Source: an uncultured Caryophanales bacterium (GTDB lineage: Bacteria > Bacillota_I > Bacilli_A > RFN20 > CAG-826). Taken from it: a DNA stretch of 11,926 nt. The stretch is from contig CAMKAQ010000014.1 in assembly GCA_946410525.1 (NCBI GenBank), forward strand, positions 1-11,926, given 5' to 3'. Position numbers and translations under genes: made by a program. Positions 6,793 to 11,926 of this stretch are shown here, in pieces (within the stretch, counting starts at the first letter, position 1; each line of letters starts with the position of its first letter). Below the pieces are notes generated by a model, which worked only from the letters and a program-made list of their open reading frames with translations, was not told the origin of the DNA and made no database searches.

Positions 6793-7223
6793 TGAAGAAG
6801 GTCCTTGGACTCGATCTCGGTAGCCGCACTTGTGGCATTGCCATCAGCGATGTTTTAGGCATCGCCCATGGCCGTGAGAACTATCGTTTCACTGAAGGTG
6901 CCTACCGTCAGGTCCTTGCCTACATTCTTGAGTACCTCAAGAAAGAGAATGTCGGAGTCGTCGCTCTTGGCTATCCTCTCAACATGGATGGAAGCAAAGG
7001 CGAAAGCGCACTCCGTAGCGAGCGTTTCAAAGAAGAGCTTCTCGAAAGCGACCCAACCCTCAAGGTCTATCTCGTAGACGAAAGGCTTACGACCGTGATG
7101 GCCAACCGCTCAATGCTCGAAGCCGATATTTCCCGTGGCAAACGCCACAAGGTCATCGATCAGCAAAGCGCGGTCATCATCCTTGAATCATTCCTTAATT
7201 CGCCGGAAGCGAAAACCCTATGA
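6792..7223 (+). CDS. ruvX: RuvX/YqgF-family RNase H-fold nuclease, pre-16S rRNA maturation
   Basis: A 143-residue protein of normal length for YqgF. Established family work links it to processing of the 16S rRNA 5' end; the older name 'putative Holliday junction resolvase' reflects its RuvC-like fold. GLDLGSRTCGIAISD (6-20) carries the first catalytic Asp (D8). GYPLNMDGSKG (60-70), DERLTT (96-101) and VIDQQSAVIILESFL (121-135, with D123) are the other conserved blocks. It starts inside the alaS stop codon (TAATG), with AGGAG nine bases upstream in alaS, so it should be translationally coupled. In Bacillus subtilis the small gene yrzL (ireB) sits between alaS and this gene; it is absent here. 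Confidence 0.95.
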   Translation: MKKVLGLDLGSRTCGIAISDVLGIAHGRENYRFTEGAYRQVLAYILEYLKKENVGVVALGYPLNMDGSKGESALRSERFKEELLESDPTLKVYLVDERLTTVMANRSMLEADISRGKRHKVIDQQSAVIILESFLNSPEAKTL

Positions 7224-7236
7224 AAGGAGCATCCAA

Positions 7237-7500
7237 ATGCTAGAAATCACTGACAACACCGTCATTATCACGAGAGATGATGGCACCGAAGACACCTGGA
7301 AGATCTATTTCTATTACCACAACCCAGAGAGGAACAAAGACTTCTTTTTCCTCTTCAAGGAAGAAGATCCAGATAGCCTCATCGTCATGGCCAGCGAGGA
7401 TCATGAGACCCTTATGGACGTCTCTGAGGAAGAGATGAAGGAAGCACAGGAGATGCTTAACACCTACGAAGAAGATCCTGATATCCAGGAGATTAAATAA
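7237..7500 (+). CDS. yrzB: YrzB-like DUF1292 / UPF0473 small acidic protein
   Basis: An 87-residue, strongly acidic protein of unknown function. The N-terminal half (ITDNTVIITRDDGTEDTWKI, 4-23) is the typical DUF1292 start, in which a short beta-strand is followed by a D/E-rich turn. FYYHNPERNKDFFFLFKE continues the fold, and the C-terminus is a charged helix (SEEEMKEAQEMLNTYEED). A longer in-frame start at 7135 lies within ruvX. The ATG at 7237 is preferred because AAAGGAG precedes it at 7224-7230 and the family starts at this point. It follows ruvX by 13 bases, as in Bacillus subtilis yrrK-yrzB. There is no clear intrinsic terminator before the greA promoter. Confidence 0.88.
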   Translation: MLEITDNTVIITRDDGTEDTWKIYFYYHNPERNKDFFFLFKEEDPDSLIVMASEDHETLMDVSEEEMKEAQEMLNTYEEDPDIQEIK

Positions 7501-7543
7501 AGAAACTTGTTTCTTAGCCCCATAATCCATATAATCTAGGGGC
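7500..7543 (+). promoter_or_regulatory. greA promoter with overlapping inverted repeats
   Basis: TTGTTT (7507-7512), a 17-base spacer and a perfect TATAAT (7530-7535) form the promoter; the start would be near 7542. The -35 lies in the dyad AAGAAAC-TT-GTTTCTT (7500-7515). A second inverted repeat, GCCCC (7517-7521) with GGGGC (7539-7543), brackets the -10. Both could be operator sites. The first repeat has no T-tract, so a terminator for the upstream operon is unlikely. Confidence 0.7.
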
Positions 7544-7560
7544 GAAATCGGAGAACGAAA

Positions 7561-8064
7561 ATGGCAGAAGAAAAAATTGAAATGACCCAAGCGGGTCTTG
7601 ATGAAGTTGAAAAAAAGTACCGCTACCTTCTTGACGTCGAACGTAAAGAAGTCCTTGAGGCTCTCGTTGCCGCCCGTGAACAAGGCGACCTTTCTGAGAA
7701 CGCCGACTATACCGCCGCTAAGCATAAATTAGGCGAGATTGATGGCCAAATCGAGCAGTTACAGCACATCAAAGATGTCGCTGTCATCATCTCTACCAAC
7801 AACAAGAGCGGAAAGAAGATCAACATCGGACACACCGTTGATTACCGTGAGGTCAAAACCGGCGAAGAATGCAAAGTCAAAGTCGTCGGCACCGTTGAGG
7901 TTGACCCACTTGCCAGCAAGACTCAGATTCCATATATCAGCGGCAGATCCGCTCTCGGAGCTGCTCTCATTGGTCACGAAGTCGGTGACATCGTCAGAGT
8001 CGAGTGCAACTCACCATACGATATCGAGATCCTCTCGGTTTCCTACCAATCTTCTGATAAATAA
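7561..8064 (+). CDS. greA: Transcription elongation factor GreA
   Basis: A 167-residue protein, near the usual length of about 158. GreA enters the secondary channel of RNA polymerase and stimulates cleavage of backtracked RNA. The N-terminal coiled coil (about 8-76) carries the tip motif GDLSENADY (42-50). Its acidic pair D43 and E46 corresponds to the catalytic-tip residues of characterised GreA. The C-terminal FKBP-like domain ends with SGRSALGAALIGHEVGD (127-143), close to the family's SPLGKALIGK.VGD. GGAG lies seven bases before the ATG. The gene stands alone between its own promoter and a terminator. In Bacillus subtilis greA closes the yrr cluster that includes the same preceding genes. 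Confidence 0.97.
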   Translation: MAEEKIEMTQAGLDEVEKKYRYLLDVERKEVLEALVAAREQGDLSENADYTAAKHKLGEIDGQIEQLQHIKDVAVIISTNNKSGKKINIGHTVDYREVKTGEECKVKVVGTVEVDPLASKTQIPYISGRSALGAALIGHEVGDIVRVECNSPYDIEILSVSYQSSDK

Positions 8065-8070
8065 AAAATA

Positions 8071-8098
8071 AGGGGCGGTCAAACGCTCCTTTTTTTTT
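8071..8098 (+). terminator. Intrinsic terminator of greA
   Basis: AGGGGCG (8071-8077) pairs with CGCTCCT (8084-8090), including one G-T wobble. The loop is GTCAAA, and the 3' arm is followed by eight further T residues (8091-8098). Confidence 0.88.
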
Positions 8099-8122
8099 AA
8101 CAAATTTCTGAAAAAAACAACG

Positions 8123-8154
8123 AAAGCCTTCTATCTAATAAGTGAGGAGGCTTT
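8123..8154 (+). promoter_or_regulatory. Hairpin sequestering the comEA ribosome binding site
   Basis: AAAGCCTTCT (8123-8132) pairs with AGGAGGCTTT (8145-8154): ten pairs, one of them G-T, with a 12-base loop. The 3' arm contains the whole Shine-Dalgarno AGGAGG (8145-8150), and CTTTTT follows, so the hairpin also resembles a weak terminator. A TCTAAT (8135-8140), five of six matches to a -10, sits in the loop, but no good -35 precedes it. A transcript reading through the greA terminator would fold the hairpin and hide the RBS. Confidence 0.5.
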
Positions 8155-8156
8155 TT

Positions 8157-8699
8157 ATGTTCAAAACAATTCTCATAGTTTTGGCCGTGACCATCATTTC
8201 ACTCATTATCATGGCCGTCGTCGACAAAATCACAACCGAGATCACCGAGGAAGGGGGTGAGGTCCTGATTGTTTCTGACCCTGAAGGCATTGAAGTAACC
8301 CTTTCAGGGGAAGTGGAACTTGCTGGAACCTATCTCTTACCGGTCAACAGCACGCTTGCTGATGCTATTAAGGCAGCTGGAGGCGTCACAAGCAACGCCG
8401 ATTCGAAATGTTACGAAACATCATTTGTTCTCGATGGGGATATGGCTTTTTATATCGCCCCAATCTACGATAGCACGGATGCCTGTAGCTCAAGTCCAAT
8501 CGATAAAGCCTGCATCAATAGTGCCGATAAGGCCACGCTTTTGGCAAAGACTTCATTAAGCGAAAGCCAATCGCAAGCCCTTATCAATTATCGAAGCGAG
8601 CATGGGTCGTTCCATCGTCTTGAAGAAATCCAGAACGTGAGTGGCATTGGAGCCGCTACATGGGAAAAGAACAAGAAGTACATAAGTCTCGCGGTCTGA
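8157..8699 (+). CDS. comEA: ComEA, membrane-anchored DNA receptor for uptake
   Basis: A 180-residue protein. Residues 3-22 form one N-terminal membrane segment. Residues of about 45-105 look like the SLBB/ComEA-type domain (VTLSGEVELAGTYLLP). The C-terminus (117-178) is the tandem helix-hairpin-helix that binds double-stranded DNA in ComEA. The second hairpin has the normal VSGIG (161-165). In the first, the usual GIG is replaced by SLS (133-135), although the following ALINYRSEHGSF is typical. Three cysteines (85, 110, 119) lie outside the membrane. The ATG at 8157 has AGGAGG six bases upstream; an in-frame GTG at 8142 overlaps that motif and is rejected. It overlaps comEC by 40 bases, and comEB is absent. 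Confidence 0.9.
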   Translation: MFKTILIVLAVTIISLIIMAVVDKITTEITEEGGEVLIVSDPEGIEVTLSGEVELAGTYLLPVNSTLADAIKAAGGVTSNADSKCYETSFVLDGDMAFYIAPIYDSTDACSSSPIDKACINSADKATLLAKTSLSESQSQALINYRSEHGSFHRLEEIQNVSGIGAATWEKNKKYISLAV

Positions 8700-10750
8700 T
8701 CCTGAAACCCTATCTTGCCTTATTTGCTTTAGCCGGTTTAATCATCGGCTTCAACATTGGTTTCTACCTTTTCAGCCTTGCCGTAATCCTCCCTCTTTTG
8801 GTGTTGATTCTTTTCGTTTGGCCTCTAAGAAAAAGAGGGAAGATCGGAATGATCACTATGGGTGTCGCCCTTTTAGTCGGGTTTGCTTTTGCCATTCCCA
8901 AAACAGAAGCGCGTACAGACTATGGGGTCTACGAAGGCGTGGTGGTTGAGAACAGGGAGAACTACTTCCTGTTCGACAGCGGTTTTCACCGCTATTACGT
9001 GTATGAGAAAGATTGCGAAAGAGAAGAAGGGGATATTTTGTCGATTACGGGCAAAGCGTCGCCTTTGAAGATGACCTCTTATGAGGGTTATTTCTCCTTT
9101 GAAAGCTATCTCAACAAGAAAGGAGTCGATTCTGAATTACATGCATATGAGACGGAAGTTAAGTTCGCTAGGCCCTTAAGACTAGCAGCAAGAGAGAATA
9201 AGTTCCTCAGCCATTTCGAAGAGCCGACGAGAGGACTTCTTTCGTCGGTCCTCTTCGGGGCCAAAGATTATTCAAACGAGACGATAGCTTTGGCAGCGAG
9301 CATGAATGCTTTGACGTTCTTAAGCACGTCAGGAATGATCTTGTCTTTCTTCTTAAAGAAGCTTGATTGGTTCTTTAGGCTCAAGTTCAGCGACAAAACA
9401 TCAGACATCATCGTCTTTGTCATTGTTACGTTTTTGTTCCCGTTTGGTATCTATAAAATCGGGTTTTGGCGCGTATATCTAGGAAGAGCGGTCGCTTTAG
9501 CCTCAACAATATGTGGCAAAGAAACCAATCCATTAACGAGAACCTCTCTTATTGGTATCGGCTTATTCCTTTTAAATCCTTGGAATGCCCTTCAAAGCGG
9601 ATATTTGGTTGGGTTTGGTTTGTCCTTATTCTTAAATCTCACAGATCCGCATAGGGCCATCTACAAGAGAAAAGATAAAAGCGCAATGAACACCATCTAT
9701 CTTCTTTTGTTCTTGTTGCCATTATTCATTAAAGGGAATGCCCTTCATCTGATAGGGCCGCTTTATAGCGTGATTCTGATACCTTTGGTTGGTCCTTTTG
9801 CAGCGTTAGGATATCTAAGTTTCTTCTCGCTACCTTTTGTTACAGTACTAAACATTTATTCATCGTTCCTCAACTCTGCTTTGTCGATGTTAGAAAATTA
9901 CGATTTAGTAGTGCCTGTCGGACTTTTCAATGATTTAACGATCTTCATTTATTACTATGGCTTGGTTCTCTATTTCATCATCAAGGACTGGTGTTTCGAT
10001 AGGGTTGCCAACATTCTCCCTATCCTTGGTGTTGTTGGGTTCGTTATCAATGTCTGCCCACTCGTGAATTATGCTAGCAACCAAATCACGTTCCTGAATG
10101 TTGGACAGGGTGATTGCATCGTCATACGTAACCAGAACAAGACGGTCTTGATTGATACCGGCGGCAATACATCTTTCGATATAGCGACAGAAGTGGATAT
10201 ACCATTCCTTAGGGGGCAAAGAATATCAAAGATAGACTATGTCATCGTCACTCACGCTGACGCCGATCATTCTGGCGGTGTCGCTTCTCTTAAGAAGAAC
10301 TTCAACGTTAAGAACATCATCACAGATAAGAGCAGATTCCCGCTAACCATCGGAGATTTGCACTTTGTTAATTACAATAACAACGCTAAAGATACTAAAG
10401 AGGAAAACAACAATTCTTTGGTTCTGTCACTAGATTTCATGGGCAAGAAGTGGCTCTTTATGGGTGACGCTCCGGAATCCCTTGAAAGACAAATCATCAA
10501 AGAACATCCAGACCTTGATTGCGACATATTGAAAGCGGGTCACCATGGAAGCGACACCTCATCTTGTGAGGAATTCCTTAAATGCGTCACTCCGGATGTC
10601 GCGATTCTCTCCGTTGGCAAAAAGAACTCCTATGGCCACCCTAGCAATAAGGTTTTGGCAAGGTTTGAACGCTTAGGCATCAAAGTACGGAGAACCGATG
10701 TTGAAGGATCTATAACCTATCGGCAGAATTTGATTTTCTCTAGCACCTAA
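8660..10750 (+). CDS. comEC: ComEC/Rec2 DNA translocation channel with metallo-beta-lactamase domain
   Basis: A 696-residue polytopic membrane protein that carries single-stranded DNA across the membrane in natural transformation. N-terminal membrane segments (about 17-79) are followed by an OB-fold-like region (88-170). The Competence domain with many membrane helices spans about 190-470. A C-terminal metallo-beta-lactamase domain (475-690) has all metal motifs: DTGG (499-502), HADADH (532-537), GDAPE (602-606), GHHGS (627-631) and YGHPS (658-662). In the Competence domain the usual 'SGLH' is replaced by STSGMIL (222-228). The ATG at 8660 lies within comEA, with GGAG seven bases before it. 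Codon choice includes more TTA, TTG and ATA than alaS or greA, consistent with low expression. The gene is intact. Confidence 0.93.
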   Translation: MGKEQEVHKSRGLILKPYLALFALAGLIIGFNIGFYLFSLAVILPLLVLILFVWPLRKRGKIGMITMGVALLVGFAFAIPKTEARTDYGVYEGVVVENRENYFLFDSGFHRYYVYEKDCEREEGDILSITGKASPLKMTSYEGYFSFESYLNKKGVDSELHAYETEVKFARPLRLAARENKFLSHFEEPTRGLLSSVLFGAKDYSNETIALAASMNALTFLSTSGMILSFFLKKLDWFFRLKFSDKTSDIIVFVIVTFLFPFGIYKIGFWRVYLGRAVALASTICGKETNPLTRTSLIGIGLFLLNPWNALQSGYLVGFGLSLFLNLTDPHRAIYKRKDKSAMNTIYLLLFLLPLFIKGNALHLIGPLYSVILIPLVGPFAALGYLSFFSLPFVTVLNIYSSFLNSALSMLENYDLVVPVGLFNDLTIFIYYYGLVLYFIIKDWCFDRVANILPILGVVGFVINVCPLVNYASNQITFLNVGQGDCIVIRNQNKTVLIDTGGNTSFDIATEVDIPFLRGQRISKIDYVIVTHADADHSGGVASLKKNFNVKNIITDKSRFPLTIGDLHFVNYNNNAKDTKEENNNSLVLSLDFMGKKWLFMGDAPESLERQIIKEHPDLDCDILKAGHHGSDTSSCEEFLKCVTPDVAILSVGKKNSYGHPSNKVLARFERLGIKVRRTDVEGSITYRQNLIFSST

Positions 10751-10767
10751 AAGACTCTTAAATGCGC

Positions 10768-10783
10768 TATAATGAATCAAATG
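10768..10783 (+). promoter_or_regulatory. holA -10 box with leaderless start
   Basis: A perfect TATAAT (10768-10773) ends seven bases before the ATG at 10781, the same geometry as the RsmF-like gene at the other end of the window. No convincing -35 was found 16-18 bases upstream, and no Shine-Dalgarno precedes the ATG. The element lies in the 30-base gap after comEC. Confidence 0.5.
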
Positions 10784-11755
10784 ATTCAAGTTATCTATAA
10801 CCCTCAGAGCAGCATGTGCAAAACCGCTCTAAGGAAAGTCCTCAAAAACGATCTCCCTGAGCGCGATGAGATGAACTATGTCGAGCTTGATATGGGCAAA
10901 GAGCGTCTCATAGATTTAGCTAACGAATGTGAGTCGCTCCCTCTTGGCTATGACAAGAAAGCAGTGGTCGCTGAGAACTTTTATTATCTTGAGAAATCGA
11001 AGACAAAACAGAAACCTCAAAAAGGCGATGTTGCCGATGATATCTTGAATTTCTTCCGTAAGCCTAATCCCGATATCCTTCTTTACATTTTGGTCTACGC
11101 CGAGGCTTTAGATGAGAATGGAGAGTTCTTCAAAGCCCTCAAAGAAGGCGGCGCCAAAGTGACGGTCGTCAACTCTTTTGGTGCTGATCAATGGCCTGTC
11201 GTCGTCAAAAATTTCTTCGAAAAGAGAAGCACCAAGATAAACCCCGATGCCGTAAAGGAACTAATCACCAGAGTTAACAATGATTACTCAGCCTTCCTTA
11301 ACGAAGCACTTAAGCTAGTCACTTATGCGAATGGCGAAACCATCACCAAAGCGATGGTCGAAACGCTTGTCAGTCAGCCTCTCGAAGAGAACATGTTCGA
11401 GCTCAGCAACGCCTTGACCCGTGGCGACAAAAAGAAAGCCTTAAATGTTTACAATGATTTGAAAGTCAAGAATACGCGTGGTATTTCGCTTATGAATGCC
11501 TTGGTGAAACAATTGACTTTCCTCCATCAGGTTCAATACCTAAACAACAATGGAATGAACCCACAGTCGATTGCCAAGGAACTCGGTTGTTCAATCGGCC
11601 GTGCTAACGCATCCTTATTCTCTGTCCGCAAGATGAGCGATAAGTGCCTTGAGAAAGCGATCGAGGACCTTTATCAAGCTGAGCTTGGGGTTATGACCGG
11701 TAAGATTGACGAAGACCTTGCTTTCAATCTCTTCTTAGCCAATTTCTCCCTATGA
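10781..11755 (+). CDS. holA: DNA polymerase III, delta subunit
   Basis: A 324-residue protein from the chosen start, close to the usual 330-340. HolA is the wrench of the clamp loader: it opens the beta sliding clamp. It has the delta-family pattern: an N-terminal domain starting MIQVIYNPQ, a block matching 'PLFsdkk.vvv.N' (PLGYDKKAVVAENFYYL, 54-70), the middle segment LLYILVYAEALDENGEFFKALKEGGA, and a C-terminal helical collar domain (about 200-324; FELSNALTRGDKKKALNVYNDL). As in other delta subunits there is no Walker A motif. An in-frame ATG at 10772 lies inside the -10 box and would add MNQ; the ATG at 10781 is preferred. Its place after comEC is conserved in Firmicutes. Confidence 0.92.
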   Translation: MIQVIYNPQSSMCKTALRKVLKNDLPERDEMNYVELDMGKERLIDLANECESLPLGYDKKAVVAENFYYLEKSKTKQKPQKGDVADDILNFFRKPNPDILLYILVYAEALDENGEFFKALKEGGAKVTVVNSFGADQWPVVVKNFFEKRSTKINPDAVKELITRVNNDYSAFLNEALKLVTYANGETITKAMVETLVSQPLEENMFELSNALTRGDKKKALNVYNDLKVKNTRGISLMNALVKQLTFLHQVQYLNNNGMNPQSIAKELGCSIGRANASLFSVRKMSDKCLEKAIEDLYQAELGVMTGKIDEDLAFNLFLANFSL

Positions 11756-11926
11756 GAATCCTAGTCGTAAGCGACACGCACGGTGACAATTACGCTTTAG
11801 AACAAGTTACTTTAAGAGAACCTGGCATCGACCTTTATCTTCATGCTGGCGATGTTTGCGCCCCTAAAGAGAGCATCTCGCCTTTCGCTGCGGTTAGAGG
11901 AAACTGCGACGGCTACTTCAGGGATG
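11752..11926 (+). CDS. YfcE/MJ0936-type metallophosphoesterase, N-terminal fragment (cut by window edge)
   Basis: Fifty-eight codons are visible. The protein starts MRILVVSDTHGDNYAL and carries the first three metal-binding motifs of the small calcineurin-like phosphodiesterases: SDTHGD (Asp8, His10), HAGD (Asp34) and RGNCD (Asn51, Asp53). The GNCD form is typical of the YfcE/YsnB subgroup, which hydrolyses model phosphodiesters; the in vivo substrate is mostly unknown. The ATG overlaps the holA stop (ATGA) and has no Shine-Dalgarno sequence, so translation is probably coupled to holA. It is unrelated in architecture to the secreted phosphoesterase at 2220-3890, which has a signal peptide and an extra N-terminal domain. 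Confidence 0.88.
   Translation, partial: MRILVVSDTHGDNYALEQVTLREPGIDLYLHAGDVCAPKESISPFAAVRGNCDGYFRD

Noticed and set aside
7135..7236. Extended yrzB frame beginning inside ruvX
   Set aside because: The extension is out-of-frame ruvX sequence; AAAGGAG before the ATG at 7237 and the family N-terminus define the start.
8142..8156. GTG start five codons upstream of the comEA ATG
   Set aside because: Its codons overlap the AGGAGG Shine-Dalgarno that serves the ATG at 8157, and no RBS precedes the GTG.
10085..10740. Separate metallo-beta-lactamase hydrolase gene
   Set aside because: The domain is in frame with and fused to the ComEC membrane part, the normal ComEC architecture, with no internal start signal.
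10772..10780. Upstream in-frame ATG of holA
   Set aside because: The ATG is part of the perfect TATAAT -10 box, so it would not be in the mRNA started from that promoter; there is no RBS either.
1..11926. Mycoplasma-type code with TGA as tryptophan
   Set aside because: dtd, ruvX, comEA and holA end at TGA at the expected family lengths, and Trp positions use TGG.
1..11926. Mobile element, prophage, CRISPR or defence system
   Set aside because: No transposase, integrase, phage or cas motifs, no direct repeat array, and gene order matches Firmicutes housekeeping loci.

Overview
The window looks like chromosomal housekeeping DNA from a low-to-moderate GC Gram-positive bacterium of the Bacillota/Mycoplasmatota side, probably an uncultured gut-type Bacilli or Erysipelotrichia relative. 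This is inferred from an alaS controlled by a T-box, from Firmicutes-style gene neighbours (mnmA, alaS, ruvX, yrzB, greA; comEA-comEC-holA), from Shine-Dalgarno motifs of the AGGAGG type, and from a lipoprotein signal peptide. TGA is used as a stop (dtd, ruvX, comEA, holA) and Trp is TGG, so the genetic code is the standard one rather than the Mycoplasma code. No insertion sequence, phage gene, CRISPR array, tRNA or rRNA was seen.

Layout. At 1-217 (minus) is the N-terminal part of a probable rRNA cytosine methyltransferase of the NOL1/NOP2/Sun (RsmF-like) family. A 300-base divergent intergenic region rich in inverted repeats (218-517) separates it from dtd-mnmA (plus; ATGA overlap), which ends in a hairpin terminator whose loop holds the mnmA stop codon. 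A monocistronic gene follows (2220-3890) for a secreted lipoprotein phosphoesterase of the purple acid phosphatase type, with its own promoter and a strong terminator. Next is a T-box leader with an alanine GCC specifier (about 3990-4173), then alaS-ruvX-yrzB as a tight operon, then greA with its own promoter and terminator. Downstream lie comEA-comEC (DNA uptake; 40-base overlap), then holA (DNA polymerase III delta) with its own -10 box, then a YfcE-type phosphodiesterase cut by the window end.

How it fits together. Most of the first eight kilobases concern translation accuracy and RNA: Dtd removes D-amino acids (and, by published work on the family, glycine misattached to tRNA-Ala), MnmA thiolates tRNA wobble uridine, AlaRS charges tRNA-Ala and is induced by uncharged tRNA-Ala through the T-box, RuvX/YqgF matures 16S rRNA ends, and GreA rescues stalled RNA polymerase. 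The order mnmA...alaS...ruvX-yrzB...greA matches the backbone of the Bacillus subtilis yrr region, with ireB (yrzL), mltG, udk and recD2 absent from this stretch and a lipoprotein phosphatase in between. The comEA-comEC-holA block also matches Bacillus, but without comEB.

The most interesting signals are regulatory. A 10-bp hairpin buries the whole comEA ribosome binding site and resembles a weak terminator. Alternative hairpins precede the SD-less dtd. Two genes (the RsmF-like gene and holA) have a perfect TATAAT exactly seven bases before the ATG, so they are probably leaderless. A 16-bp dyad overlaps the greA -35. No clearly new multi-gene system is visible.
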